Shown here in pieces: positions 7,186 to 16,773 of a stretch of DNA of 45,007 nucleotides (position 1 is its first letter; each line of letters begins with the position of its first letter). The notes under the pieces were generated by a model. It was not told where the DNA came from, searched no databases, and saw only the letters and a list, made by a program, of their open reading frames with translations. The position numbers and the translations under genes are program-made. Location of the stretch: contig JACABE010000010.1 of assembly GCA_013377005.1 (NCBI GenBank), forward strand, positions 55,956 to 100,962. Reading direction: 5' to 3'. Origin of the DNA: Bacteroidota bacterium (GTDB lineage Bacteria; Bacteroidota; Bacteroidia; Bacteroidales; JACABE01).

Positions 7186-7908
7186 TTAGCTTTTAAAAAT
7201 TACTCTTTTAAAAATTAATACTAACATAATAAAGCGATATTTAATTTTAAAAAAGAAAGAATATTCAGATAATTTATCATCACTTTTCTGAATTGAATTT
7301 GTAACATTTTGTTCGTGACGTCTCCAAGAAGATAGTTTTTCTTCTATAAAATATATTTTAGCCGTTTTTAATGCCAGTAAACCTATCCAAATATCATGCA
7401 TAATTATTTTTTTGGGAAAAGGCAGTGCTTTATTCATGATAGTTCTATTAAAAGCCATAGCATTACCTAAAAACGGATTTCTGTATAAACAAGTAAAAAA
7501 ATTGTAAGTAGGCTTTGTTCTTTCAAAAAGAGATTTTTTTAATAAATTCCCGTTTTTATCAATAATTTTACAATCACTTACAACTAATTCAAATGATTTT
7601 AAATGATTAAGAAATGTAATAACTTTGTTTTGCTCCCAAATATCATCTTGGTCGCTTAAAAAAATATAATCTCCTTTTGCATGTTTTAAAGCGTTTTCAA
7701 GATTAAAAATAGGACTATAAAATTTATTATTTCCAAGAAGTACTATCCTATGATCATTAAATGATTTAATAATATGTATTGTATTATCGGTCGAGCTGTC
7801 GTCAGAAATAACAACTTCATCATCTTGTTGCAATTGAGATAAAATTGACTGAAGTTGCTGAAAAATGAATTTTTCACCATTATAAGTTGGAATACATACA
7901 CTTATCAT
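7186..7908 (-). CDS. GT2 glycosyltransferase (rhamnosyltransferase-like)
   Basis: The N terminus MISVCIPTYNGEKFIFQQLQ is a typical GT-A nucleotide-binding start. DDSSTDNT and the metal-binding LSDQDDIWE motif follow, the latter characteristic of bacterial GT2 enzymes annotated as alpha-rhamnosyltransferases. The length (240 aa) is normal for the single-domain family. A hydrophobic C terminus (FIMLVLIFKRVIF) may anchor it to the membrane. Its start overlaps the stop of the preceding gene by four bases. Specificity for rhamnose is a family tendency, not proven. Confidence 0.87.
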   Translation of the reverse strand: MISVCIPTYNGEKFIFQQLQSILSQLQQDDEVVISDDSSTDNTIHIIKSFNDHRIVLLGNNKFYSPIFNLENALKHAKGDYIFLSDQDDIWEQNKVITFLNHLKSFELVVSDCKIIDKNGNLLKKSLFERTKPTYNFFTCLYRNPFLGNAMAFNRTIMNKALPFPKKIIMHDIWIGLLALKTAKIYFIEEKLSSWRRHEQNVTNSIQKSDDKLSEYSFFFKIKYRFIMLVLIFKRVIFKS

Positions 7909-9155
7909 AAAACTGTCTTCTTGCTTTTATTAATTAATAAATTAAAATAAACTAATGTTATTATAAGGATTGATAAGCCTAAAGGATTATTTAGAAAGGG
8001 GTTTGTTAATGAAACAATGAAAGTAAAGAGGATTGAAACAAAAAATGGATTTGTCTCTTTTTGAATTTTCATTTTTAATGATTGTAAGTATAATTTAAAT
8101 ATTAATATGAAAAATGAAATCCACATTGCCATACCTATTATGCCTTGTTTATGAAATATTTCAAGATAAGAAATTTCCATGTGAATATTTCTACTCTTAA
8201 CACCCTTCCCATATCCATGACCTTGAATAATAGACAAATATGAAACTTCGCTAAAAACATCTTGAATTTGTTTAATTCTCTCTTGATTTGAAATATCTTT
8301 TGTATCCAAAGATTTTTTATCTATTTTGTAACTAGCTCTTGTTTCTAAATATTCAAATGAAGAACTTAATAATACTGAAAATATGAATATTGCAATTACT
8401 GTTGCCAAAATAGCTAAAATTATTTTCTTAAAGTTTGATGAATTTGATAAAATGTAATGAATAAGAAAAGCAAGGCAGAATGCTAATAAAAAACCTCTTG
8501 TATAGGTTAAAAATATAGCTAAGAAAATAAATGTGGCAATATATTTTGAGTATTTCTTTTCATCAAATACCCAAAATATAAGACCTATACACATATAAAA
8601 GAAACCTTTATAAAAAAAGGCTACTGATCCTCTGAAGAAAAATTCACCAAATGGAAGTAAGAAATTATAAAAACTATTATAATTAAACCAATTAAATCCT
8701 GTATTTAGCAATAAGAAACAAATAAAATAGCCTATAGCCATCACCAAACTACTAAACTTTATAATTTTTTTTATTATTTCAATCTGATTTTTATCCTGAA
8801 TAAATAAATAAATAAACATTATTGAGTAAAAAAAAGACAAAGGTTTTATATCAATGAAGATTAAACTATTTTCATTATGACATATTTTTGCAATAATAAA
8901 TCCAATAATTATAACCAGAGTATATCCTATGAATGAATAAATTATTATCTTACTAACTTGATTTTTTATAAGATACTTAATGAAAACCGGAAGTGTAATT
9001 AATAAAAGTACAAAAAATAAATAAATTCTAAATGAGAAAAAACCTGACTCAATCAATCTACCTCCTCCTCCAAGCATTATTTCAAACAAAAAGACAATAA
9101 ATAAACTATAATAAATTTTATTTAAAAAGTTATTAGAAAATAGTTTTACATGCAT
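7905..9155 (-). CDS. O-antigen polymerase / ligase-like membrane protein
   Basis: The protein has 416 aa and many hydrophobic segments, for example FRIYLFFVLLLITLPVFI and IATFIFLAIFLTYTRGFLL. A periplasmic loop follows about residue 265, with GHGYGKGVKSRNIHMEISYLEIFHKQGIIG, which resembles the Wzy_C region. It probably assembles repeat units in the periplasm. Coexistence with another ligase-like gene in the same operon suggests a polymerase/ligase division of labour. Sequence conservation in this group is poor, so the functional label rests on topology and context. Confidence 0.78.
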   Translation of the reverse strand: MHVKLFSNNFLNKIYYSLFIVFLFEIMLGGGGRLIESGFFSFRIYLFFVLLLITLPVFIKYLIKNQVSKIIIYSFIGYTLVIIIGFIIAKICHNENSLIFIDIKPLSFFYSIMFIYLFIQDKNQIEIIKKIIKFSSLVMAIGYFICFLLLNTGFNWFNYNSFYNFLLPFGEFFFRGSVAFFYKGFFYMCIGLIFWVFDEKKYSKYIATFIFLAIFLTYTRGFLLAFCLAFLIHYILSNSSNFKKIILAILATVIAIFIFSVLLSSSFEYLETRASYKIDKKSLDTKDISNQERIKQIQDVFSEVSYLSIIQGHGYGKGVKSRNIHMEISYLEIFHKQGIIGMAMWISFFILIFKLYLQSLKMKIQKETNPFFVSILFTFIVSLTNPFLNNPLGLSILIITLVYFNLLINKSKKTVL

Positions 9156-9168
9156 ATGCAGAATCTTA

Positions 9169-10032
9169 TTATTGATTATTTTTAATTAAATATTTGAAGA
9201 AAATTTTGAAAAATCGAATATCTTTATACTTAAAACTTAGTTTTAACATGTGGAGTTTTGCCCATAAGAATACCCAGAAAAAATTATTAAAATTCATGTA
9301 ATTTCTGGCTCCATTGCAATAAAACTTAAACCTATTTATTGCATTTTCACAATTGGTATCTGTTGAAGATAATTCGTGGACACAAATTGCTTCAGTTATT
9401 ACAAAAGAATTATAGTTTTTTTTAAAGTTATTGATGAAGTAGAAATCAGAAAAATCCAGTTTTATTTTATTGTTAAATCCACCGGTTTTGCTGAATGAAT
9501 CAAGCTTAATAAACATCCCGCTATTCAACAGAGATTTCTTCTTAAAATCTTGTATGCCATTTGAAATATGAGATTTAGCAGATCCTCTTTCAAATAAAAA
9601 ATTACAGGGAGATAAGACTTTATTATTCCATATTAGTTTTGGGACAAATAAAGAAACATCCTGAAATTTTACAAATGAATAATAGTATGCTTTCAAAAAA
9701 TTATCTGGGCATATAGTATCCTGATCCATTATTAATAACCACTTTTTATTTTGTTTTTGAGCAAGTTTGTAACCTTCATTATAAGCTTTACTTACTCCGA
9801 CATTTTCTTTGTTGTGAATATAAGAAATTGAAGCATGCTGATATTTTTCTTTATTTACATCATATTTTGATGTTGGGCTATTATCATAAATTAAGAAATC
9901 AAGATCAAGATTATCTTTATCTAAAATTTTCAATATTGATACAAAAGAACTTGATTCTATAAGTTTTACCTTAAAGATAACTATTACACACAATACAGAA
10001 TTAAGAAAATCTTTATAGTCAGGAGTATTCAT
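9169..10032 (-). CDS. GT2 glycosyltransferase
   Basis: This 287-aa protein has a GT-A layout. The N-terminal strand is VLCVIVIFKVK, followed by FLIYDNSPTS, then NKENVGVSKAYNEGYKLA, and the metal site WLLIMDQDT. These motifs resemble RfbF/RfbN-type rhamnosyl- and galactofuranosyltransferases. The IDYxD-type motif of the best-known rhamnosyltransferases is replaced by LDFSDFYFI. It is separated from the flippase by 113 bases and from the downstream gene by 13. Its most likely job is adding one residue of the repeat unit. Confidence 0.85.
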   Translation of the reverse strand: MNTPDYKDFLNSVLCVIVIFKVKLIESSSFVSILKILDKDNLDLDFLIYDNSPTSKYDVNKEKYQHASISYIHNKENVGVSKAYNEGYKLAQKQNKKWLLIMDQDTICPDNFLKAYYYSFVKFQDVSLFVPKLIWNNKVLSPCNFLFERGSAKSHISNGIQDFKKKSLLNSGMFIKLDSFSKTGGFNNKIKLDFSDFYFINNFKKNYNSFVITEAICVHELSSTDTNCENAINRFKFYCNGARNYMNFNNFFWVFLWAKLHMLKLSFKYKDIRFFKIFFKYLIKNNQ

Positions 10033-10145
10033 TTTTGTTTTATAAGTTTTTAATGGTTAATTTGTAACAATACAAAAAATCATCTAACTAATTTACATTT
10101 ATACATTAATTGATTTTATTAATATTTATTTTTATCTATCAATTA

Positions 10146-11429
10146 TCATTTCAATAAATCTGAATTTGCTTTTAGTTTTATCTTCAACATTATTATTAAA
10201 CCAAAAGTAATAAATATTTCTGTAATAAAAACACTTATTGCAGTTCCATAAGATTTTAAAAAATAAGCCAGCGTAAGATTTAAAACGATATTCAATAAGG
10301 CTCCGCTAATCATAATTTTCGAATAAGCATTTTTATAATTAAAAGCTAAAAGTGTTTGATATGCAGGTATATTCATACCTACTATAAAAGGAACAAAACA
10401 AAGTATTCTGATTAGTGTTACAATTTCAGGATTTTCTTTTCCAACTAAAAGTATTACAATTTTTCCTGCAAAAATAAATAGAGCTAAACAAATCAGGAAA
10501 ACAATTCCAAGAAATGGTAATAAAGTTCTTTTAAAAAAAGGCTTAATTAATTTAGGTGTTGTTGCTAATTGACATAAATGCGGATATATTGCTTGTGAAA
10601 ATGCACCTAGGAATTGTCGCAAAATAAAAGTAATTTTTTCTGCTACACTATAGTTTCCTATTGTCTTATCATTAGCAAAGAAACCTAAAATTATTATATT
10701 TGAACCAATATACATTTGAATTGAAAAATTTGAAAGAAAAACCATCCAGCCTTCTTTCAATTCAATGATAATATTTGCTTTAGTGGCAATTTGAAATCTG
10801 ATTTTATATTTCCTGATAACAAGAAAAATACTTAAAATTCCTACTAAAATAGATCCCAGAGAACTTAATAAATTAACATAAATAAAATCATTTGACGACT
10901 GAATTACTATAAAAACCAAAACAGTGAAAATAATTCTGCTTAATAAATTAAAATACAATAAATATTTCATTTCCTGTAAACCCTGAAATAGCCACAATGG
11001 GAAAAATACCTGTCCAATAAGAATCCCGGAAGTAAATAAATATAAAATCCAGTTATTAGAAAATTTGGGAACAGAAAAAACCAATATTGCAAGAATAAAT
11101 AAACTAATAAATAATAATAATAACTTGGTAGTTATAACATTGTTGAATATTTCATTTATTTTTTTTCGGTCTTCTTTGTTGATTGAAATATTGCGTGTAG
11201 CAGTTAAGTTAAATCCGTAATCAATAAAAACAAAAAAGTAAAGCATTACAGTTTGTGCATAAACTGTCAAACCGTAATTTTCAGGCTGTAAAACTTTAAT
11301 TAAATAAGGTAAGGTAAGTATGGGTAGTAAATAATTTAAAAATTGTAAACTTGTAAGATAAATAAAATTCTCTACCAGCTTGCTGTTTTTTAATTTATTA
11401 AATAAAAACGAAAATCTATTATTCAGCAT
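10146..11429 (-). CDS. wzx: Polysaccharide flippase (Wzx-like)
   Basis: The 427-aa protein has about twelve membrane segments and the N-terminal pattern of Wzx/RfbX proteins (FIYLTSLQFLNYLLPILTLPYLIKVLQPENYGL). The family moves undecaprenyl-linked repeat units from the cytoplasmic to the periplasmic face. It is the first gene of the cluster after a well-formed promoter, so the operon probably begins here. A second flippase at 19418 shares the superfamily but differs in sequence, so two export routes exist in this window. Substrate is unknown. Confidence 0.9.
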   Translation of the reverse strand: MLNNRFSFLFNKLKNSKLVENFIYLTSLQFLNYLLPILTLPYLIKVLQPENYGLTVYAQTVMLYFFVFIDYGFNLTATRNISINKEDRKKINEIFNNVITTKLLLLFISLFILAILVFSVPKFSNNWILYLFTSGILIGQVFFPLWLFQGLQEMKYLLYFNLLSRIIFTVLVFIVIQSSNDFIYVNLLSSLGSILVGILSIFLVIRKYKIRFQIATKANIIIELKEGWMVFLSNFSIQMYIGSNIIILGFFANDKTIGNYSVAEKITFILRQFLGAFSQAIYPHLCQLATTPKLIKPFFKRTLLPFLGIVFLICLALFIFAGKIVILLVGKENPEIVTLIRILCFVPFIVGMNIPAYQTLLAFNYKNAYSKIMISGALLNIVLNLTLAYFLKSYGTAISVFITEIFITFGLIIMLKIKLKANSDLLK

Positions 11430-11522
11430 TCACAATACTTTTAATACAAATAAATTAATATTATCTATAACTTAATAAACTTATAAGTTTATGAGAATCT
11501 ACGAGATTATATGATATATCTG

Positions 11523-11553
11523 CAAAAGTAATTCTTTTTTAGATGTATTGCAA
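11523..11553 (-). promoter_or_regulatory. Bacteroidota promoter of the first polysaccharide operon
   Basis: On the minus strand TTG (11551-11553) is followed after 20 bases by TACTTTTG (11523-11530), matching the TTTG-N17-20-TAnnTTTG architecture. The expected transcription start is around 11516, leaving a leader of roughly 85 bases before the flippase ATG. Confidence 0.65.
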
Positions 11554-11616
11554 TGATGCTCTTTCCTTTTTGATTTTTCGTTTTTATATAGAGCTGATTT
11601 TGTTATTAATAGATTT

Positions 11617-12303
11617 TTATGGAGTGGAATTTGAAACAGGAATTATTTTCCCGTTCATATGATGATGAGCAGTTTCAGCAAATTGTTTAATAAATACAGC
11701 CATTTCTGAAGCTTCTGTTGTTGCTTGATAGTCAGGGAATGCTTTTCTAAGCATTTCTGTGTTCACAGAGCCTAGTGATAAGCTATTGACTCTTATATTT
11801 TTTTCTTTCAATTCTTCTGCAAGGCATTCTGTAAGAGTGTTTAAAGCTCCTTTACTTGCACTGTAAAGTGATAATCCATTAAATTTGCTACTTCCTTGAA
11901 ATCCACCCATGCTGCTAATATTTAGAATATGAGCATTTACTGAAAAAAGAGGTAACAACTGTTGTGTAATTTTAAATATAGCTTTTACATTTATATTGAA
12001 CATCATGTCAAAATCATTGTCACTTAATTCTAAAATGGGTTTATTTACTAAATAACCTGCATTGTTAATAAGAATATCTACCGATTTAATGTGCGTTTCT
12101 ATTTGTTTGCTAAAACTGTTATCAATAGAAGATATATCATATTGTAAAGAAATACATTTTGTGTTTTCTCCAATTTCAATAATACTTTCATTATTATTAA
12201 CTGAACGGGAAATGCCAATTACATAATTATTCTTTTCCTTACAAAATAGTTTCATAAGTTCTAATCCAATACCACGGCTACTGCCTGTTATAATTATGTT
12301 CAT
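11617..12303 (-). CDS. Short-chain dehydrogenase/reductase
   Basis: The protein has the complete classical SDR set: the cofactor motif TGSSRGIG at the N terminus, NNAG after the fourth strand, a catalytic serine in NISSMGG and YSASK with the active Tyr and Lys. The start is placed at the ATG giving MNIIITGSS (228 aa). The longer frame would begin inside the -7 promoter box at 12325-12332. It is separated from the flippase operon by 187 bases and has its own promoter. Substrate is not predictable; cytosolic NAD(P)-dependent oxidoreduction is a family property. A role in sugar metabolism is possible but unsupported. Confidence 0.88.
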   Translation of the reverse strand: MNIIITGSSRGIGLELMKLFCKEKNNYVIGISRSVNNNESIIEIGENTKCISLQYDISSIDNSFSKQIETHIKSVDILINNAGYLVNKPILELSDNDFDMMFNINVKAIFKITQQLLPLFSVNAHILNISSMGGFQGSSKFNGLSLYSASKGALNTLTECLAEELKEKNIRVNSLSLGSVNTEMLRKAFPDYQATTEASEMAVFIKQFAETAHHHMNGKIIPVSNSTP

Positions 12304-12324
12304 GATTATTTTTATGTTTTTAAG

Positions 12325-12332
12325 CAAAAGTA
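12325..12332 (-). promoter_or_regulatory. -7 box (TACTTTTG) of the SDR gene
   Basis: TACTTTTG on the minus strand lies 21 bases before the chosen ATG. Its position rules out the upstream alternative start at 12327. Confidence 0.55.
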
Positions 12333-12471
12333 AAATATTTTTGTAACTAATAAATTTATTTTCTTTCCAATGCTCTTAATCTGTTATCATAAATCAACAA
12401 GATAAATCAAAAATAGTTATTAAGAAAAATTATCAAAGGATGATTGCCTTAATAAGCATCAAAGTCTTTTA

Positions 12472-12479
12472 TAATTTTG
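12472..12479 (+). promoter_or_regulatory. -7 box (TAATTTTG) of arfB
   Basis: TAATTTTG fits TAnnTTTG. Transcription would start near 12486, downstream of the TTG that opens the longest frame and upstream of the ATG used here. Confidence 0.5.
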
Positions 12480-12536
12480 TGTAATTTTGCAAATATTTCG
12501 CCATTTCAAAACCTCTTGACATTACTTTCAAAAATC

Positions 12537-12995
12537 ATGAAAACTACAACACCTCACAGCGAAGCTATTAAATCTTTAATGTATCGGCATTTCGAGATAG
12601 AGTATTTTTTTCAAACAGCCCGAAGCAGTGGGCCGGGTGGGCAAAATGTAAATAAAACTGAAACCAAAGTTGAATTGCGTTTTCATGTTAGCAATTCATC
12701 TTTACTAAGTGAAGAGGAAAAAGAATTAATAATAATCAGGTTAAAGCATAAAATTAATGCAGATGGTTACCTCCAGATTATTGCACAAGAAAATCGCAGT
12801 CAGCTTGCTAATAAACAAATGGCCGAACAACGTTTTTATGAATTGTTGGCAAATGCGCTCAAAAAGCGTAGCGTTCGCAGAGTAAGTAAGCCTACATTAG
12901 CATCAGTTAAAAGGCGATTAGTTACCAAAAAATATACCGCTAAAAAAAAGGAACAACGTGCTAAAAATAAATTGCTCAATAACGAATCAGAATAA
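12537..12995 (+). CDS. arfB: Peptidyl-tRNA hydrolase ArfB (YaeJ), ribosome rescue
   Basis: The 152-aa protein has the class I release-factor catalytic loop SGPGGQNVNKTETKVELRF with GGQ at residues 34-36, and lacks the codon-recognition domains of RF1/RF2. It ends in a lysine/arginine-rich tail (SVKRRLVTKKYTAKKKEQRA), the part that inserts into the empty mRNA channel in ArfB. It releases peptides from ribosomes stalled on truncated mRNAs. The ATG start gives a length close to the usual 135-150; a longer frame begins at a TTG inside the promoter. It stands alone upstream of pyk. Confidence 0.92.
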   Translation: MKTTTPHSEAIKSLMYRHFEIEYFFQTARSSGPGGQNVNKTETKVELRFHVSNSSLLSEEEKELIIIRLKHKINADGYLQIIAQENRSQLANKQMAEQRFYELLANALKKRSVRRVSKPTLASVKRRLVTKKYTAKKKEQRAKNKLLNNESE

Positions 12996-13070
12996 AATTA
13001 ATATCTTATAAATTCTCAAAAATCTATTGAATTTATATCGCCTTAACACCAAAAATTACAATTTTCATAC

Positions 13071-13078
13071 TATCTTTG
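13071..13078 (+). promoter_or_regulatory. -7 box (TATCTTTG) of pyk
   Basis: TATCTTTG lies 20 bases before the pyk ATG. No convincing upstream TTTG box was seen. Confidence 0.5.
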
Positions 13079-13097
13079 CATTAAATATATTTTCCAG

Positions 13098-14525
13098 ATG
13101 CGTAAGGTTAGATCACAAACCAAAATTATTGCCACTATTGGTCCTGCTTGTTCAAGTAAAGAAGTATTGTTTCAAATGATAGAAGAAGGTGTGGATGTTT
13201 TTCGTCTCAATTTTTCACATTCCGACAAAGCCGAACATCAGAAAATCATCAATATTATTAACGAACTTAACAAGGAACTTAATATCAACATTGCTATACT
13301 CGCCGATTTGCAAGGTCCAAAACTCAGAATCGGAGAAGTAGAAAATAATTATGTAGAACTCAAAGACGGCGATTACGTTAATTTTGTTACCACTAAATGT
13401 TTGGGATGCAAAGATCAGCTATATATGAGCTATGCCGAATTCCCGATGGATGTTAGCATTGGAGATACCGTTTTAATCGACGATGGCAAAATTCAATTAG
13501 AAGTTGTTGAAACCAATCAAACAGATACCGTTAAAGCCCGTGTAATATATGGAGGTCCCCTTTCTTCACGCAAAGGCGTAAACTTGCCCAATACCAAAAT
13601 TTCGCTGCCAAGTATGACCGAAGAAGACATCGAAAATGCAATATTTGCCATCGAAAACAACGTTGACTGGATTGCACTTTCTTTTGTAAGAAAAGCAGAA
13701 GATGTAAAAGGATTAAAAGATTTAATCAAGAGCAAAAATGGCATTGCAAGCGTAATTGCAAAAATAGAAAAGCCCGATGCACTCAAAGATTTAGATAATA
13801 TTATCGACATAGCCGATGCAATTATGGTCGCTCGAGGCGATTTAGGTGTAGAAGTTCCATTTGACCGAGTTCCTTTAATTCAGAAAAAGATTGTAAACGC
13901 ATGTATTGCCAAAGCCAAGCCGGTAATTATTGCCACACAAATGATGGAAAGCATGATCAGCAATTTCCGTCCTACCCGTGCCGAAGCCAATGATGTTGCC
14001 AATGCAGTATTAGATGGCGCCGATGCATTAATGCTCAGTGCCGAAACTTCTGTTGGGAAATTTCCTGCCATTACCATCCGCAGCATGCAACAAATCATCG
14101 ATTGGACAGAAAACAATGGTTTCCCATATAACAAAGAACACGCCCCAAAAGAACATACCGAACGTTTCATGGCCGAATCTATCTGTTACCAAGCCTGCAA
14201 AATGGCTCATCAAACCAAAGCCAACGCTATCACCACATTTACCCATACAGGATATACAGCATTTAAAATCTCCAGTCATCGCCCCGAAGCAGATATATTT
14301 GCATTTACAAACAACAAAATATTATTGCGAAAAATGGCATTGGTATGGGGTGTCAGAGCTTTCTATTGCGAAGATTTCAACAATATGGACGATGCAATTA
14401 AATACTCATTACAATTATTAAAAGAAAGAAGTTTAGTAAAATCAGGCAATATAATTGTAAACATAGGAAGTACCCCTTTAAGCGAAAAAGGTAATACCAA
14501 TATGCTCAAATTGGGCATAGTGTAA
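13098..14525 (+). CDS. pyk: Pyruvate kinase
   Basis: The 475-aa enzyme converts phosphoenolpyruvate and ADP to pyruvate and ATP, the last step of glycolysis. It has the N-terminal TKIIATIGPACSS and RLNFSHSD motifs, a B domain (about 70-170), the catalytic lysine region SVIAKIEKPDAL, MVARGDLGVEVP and the substrate-binding ATQMMESMI with PTRAEANDVANAVLDGADA. A full C-terminal domain follows, so allosteric control is possible. Codon use is visibly more GC-rich than in the flanking polysaccharide genes, consistent with high expression. The gene has its own promoter and is followed by a hairpin. Confidence 0.97.
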   Translation: MRKVRSQTKIIATIGPACSSKEVLFQMIEEGVDVFRLNFSHSDKAEHQKIINIINELNKELNINIAILADLQGPKLRIGEVENNYVELKDGDYVNFVTTKCLGCKDQLYMSYAEFPMDVSIGDTVLIDDGKIQLEVVETNQTDTVKARVIYGGPLSSRKGVNLPNTKISLPSMTEEDIENAIFAIENNVDWIALSFVRKAEDVKGLKDLIKSKNGIASVIAKIEKPDALKDLDNIIDIADAIMVARGDLGVEVPFDRVPLIQKKIVNACIAKAKPVIIATQMMESMISNFRPTRAEANDVANAVLDGADALMLSAETSVGKFPAITIRSMQQIIDWTENNGFPYNKEHAPKEHTERFMAESICYQACKMAHQTKANAITTFTHTGYTAFKISSHRPEADIFAFTNNKILLRKMALVWGVRAFYCEDFNNMDDAIKYSLQLLKERSLVKSGNIIVNIGSTPLSEKGNTNMLKLGIV

Positions 14526-14548
14526 TTATAAATTATTATAAGTTTTTG

Positions 14549-14582
14549 AACAATTTAAAAGGCATTTACCTTATAAATTGTT
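14549..14582 (+). terminator. Hairpin downstream of pyk
   Basis: A 14-bp stem with one mismatch (14549-14562 with 14569-14582) encloses the 6-base loop CATTTA. It lies 24 bases past the pyk stop. The following T-tract is weak, so termination efficiency is uncertain. Confidence 0.5.
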
Positions 14583-14655
14583 ATATAAGTTTAATAGTAT
14601 ATTCTCATAAGTAATGAGACTTTATTATATTTTACTCATCTTATAAATAATTATT

Positions 14656-16752
14656 ATGAAAACAACATTATACTTTCTTTTAATTGTATTGCTATCAGTT
14701 TATACTTGCAATGCAAAGGCAATTTCAAATCCCGCAACCCAAGAAACTTCACAAACCACAGCAACTGATTTAATCAAATTACATGTAAGCTCCACTGTAA
14801 CTACTTACACTGATGAAATGATTGTAAATTTTATCAGCACAGCAACACCAAACCAAGGTGTCGAAAAATGGTTTTCCTGGTATCCTACGGCTCCGTCCTT
14901 GTATTCAGTAAAAAATGGTATTAATTTTACGATAAATACCTTACCCGCAGTTACTGATAATTTAATTATTCCTGTCAGCTTCATTGCCGGTGTAAATGGA
15001 AGTTATACCATTACTGCAAGCGAGCTTAATAGTTTTGTTAATCCAACTTATATTTATTTAAAAGACTTAAAAACAAACTTCATTAGAGCATTACACCAAA
15101 ATGCAAATTATACATTTACAGGATTAACTACTGATAGTCCAAATCGGTTTCAATTGATATTTACATTATCACCCTGTGGATGGTTGGGGAATACTTCTAT
15201 TGATTGGGCAACTTCTTCCAATTGGGAAAATAATTTGCAACCAACTATTTTAGATAATATTACTTTATATTCCTGGGCTGCAAGGCAACCACATATTACT
15301 TCGCCTACATCAAACCCTGCAGTTTGTAATGATTTAAAGATAAATTCAGGTTCAAGTTTAACAATAGATGCCGGCAAAGCTTTAACTGTATACGGAACAT
15401 TAACTAATGCTGCCGGAACATCAGGCTTAATAATTAAATCAGATGCCTCAGGTACAGGATCATTAATTGAACACAATGGTATAAATGCTACTATTGAGCG
15501 ATACATTGTAAATCCAGACCAATATCACATGTTAAGTTCTCCTGTTACCTCACAAACTATAAATTCCATTGTATCAGATGCCGATAGTTTTTATGTATGG
15601 AGTGAGCCATTAGGTGCTTGGATTGAACATTTAAATGCAATCAATTTTGTTGCTGCAAATAATGGTGTGAATATTTTTATTCCGGGTAAAGCTTATGCTG
15701 TTTCTTATCCAACTATCGTAACAAAAAACTTTATTGGGAATCTTAATTGTGGTAACATAAATATTCCGCTTACTATATCACAGGGAATATACAGCGGTTG
15801 GAATTTTATAGCCAATCCATATGCTTCTTCAATAAACTGGGATGCAATAAGCGGTTGGACAAGAAATATTTTGGAAGATGCAGGTAATGCTAAAAATGCA
15901 ATATGGATATGGAATGCTGGGCTTGGTAATTATGGAACATATGTTTCTTATGCTGGCATAGGTACTAATGGCGTAACGTCCAATATTGCAACATCTCAGG
16001 GATTTTGGGTAAAAGTTACAAATACAGGAATACTTAGTATGGATAATAGTGTAAGAGAACATGCTGATCAAGTTTTTTTTAAATCTTCACCATTATCATC
16101 GGATTTGCTTCGTTTGAATGTTAGTTGTAATGAAAATACTTATACTGATGAAGTCGTTATTAAATTTGGCAATGAAAATAATCAAGGAGGTGCAGAAAAA
16201 ATGTTTAGCATAGAACAAACTGCACCAAGTTTATATTCAACAAAAATGAATAAAAATTGGAGTATAAATTATCTTTCAACAATTTTTCAAAATCCCTTTG
16301 TTTCAATAGGTTTCAAAGCGGGTATTAATGGCATTTATACTATTCATGCTAGCGAGTTAAGTAGTTTTTCTTCTAACACTTATTTCTATTTAAAAGATTT
16401 GACTTCAAATTTTATTATGGATTTGAATCAAAATGATACTTATACTTTTTTTGCATCAAACAATGATAATGCAAATCGGTTCCAAATAATATTTGCAGCA
16501 TCGCCATTAGATATTTTTGATAACAAAGTTAAGAATACTAATATTTATTCATATAAAAACTTTATTTATGTTAATAGCAATGAAGTTATTCAACAAATAA
16601 ATATTTACAATATTCAAGGGAAATTAATTAAAACTATTAATAATATTACAAGAAACTTTGTAACAGATATGAATGAAACTGATGCTGGTTATTATATTGT
16701 TAGAGTGACTACTTCTAAAAATATTTATTCTGAAAAAGTTAGTCTCAAATAA
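14656..16752 (+). CDS. T9SS-secreted surface protein with duplicated module
   Basis: This 698-aa protein starts with a Sec signal peptide (MKTTLYFLLIVLLSVYTCNA). It ends in a type A T9SS sorting domain: IYSYKNFIYVNSNEVIQQIN, an INIYNIQGKLIKTI strand and GYYIVRVTTSKNIYSEKVSLK. Residues about 38-170 and 483-614 are copies of one module; both contain YTDE, TAPSLYS, the AGxNGxYTI(T/H)ASEL core and a NRFQ(L/I)IF end. Between them are WLGNTSIDWATSSNW and a beta-rich segment common in Bacteroidota surface proteins. It should be exported across the outer membrane and anchored or released. Ligand or activity is unknown. It converges on the next gene with a 21-base gap. Confidence 0.88.
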   Translation: MKTTLYFLLIVLLSVYTCNAKAISNPATQETSQTTATDLIKLHVSSTVTTYTDEMIVNFISTATPNQGVEKWFSWYPTAPSLYSVKNGINFTINTLPAVTDNLIIPVSFIAGVNGSYTITASELNSFVNPTYIYLKDLKTNFIRALHQNANYTFTGLTTDSPNRFQLIFTLSPCGWLGNTSIDWATSSNWENNLQPTILDNITLYSWAARQPHITSPTSNPAVCNDLKINSGSSLTIDAGKALTVYGTLTNAAGTSGLIIKSDASGTGSLIEHNGINATIERYIVNPDQYHMLSSPVTSQTINSIVSDADSFYVWSEPLGAWIEHLNAINFVAANNGVNIFIPGKAYAVSYPTIVTKNFIGNLNCGNINIPLTISQGIYSGWNFIANPYASSINWDAISGWTRNILEDAGNAKNAIWIWNAGLGNYGTYVSYAGIGTNGVTSNIATSQGFWVKVTNTGILSMDNSVREHADQVFFKSSPLSSDLLRLNVSCNENTYTDEVVIKFGNENNQGGAEKMFSIEQTAPSLYSTKMNKNWSINYLSTIFQNPFVSIGFKAGINGIYTIHASELSSFSSNTYFYLKDLTSNFIMDLNQNDTYTFFASNNDNANRFQIIFAASPLDIFDNKVKNTNIYSYKNFIYVNSNEVIQQINIYNIQGKLIKTINNITRNFVTDMNETDAGYYIVRVTTSKNIYSEKVSLK

Positions 16753-16773
16753 AAATCTTTCTAATCTTTTCTT

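Noticed and set aside
12477-12536. TTG-initiated N-terminal extension of arfB
   Set aside because: The TTG overlaps the -7 promoter box and the extra 20 residues do not match the family.
14028-14421. Several frames on both strands inside pyk
   Set aside because: They are shadows of the conserved pyk frame, which has intact motifs throughout.
14616-14632. Small hairpin TCTCAT-AAGTA-ATGAGA before the T9SS cargo
   Set aside because: A 6-bp stem with no T-tract is too weak to call a terminator or riboswitch.
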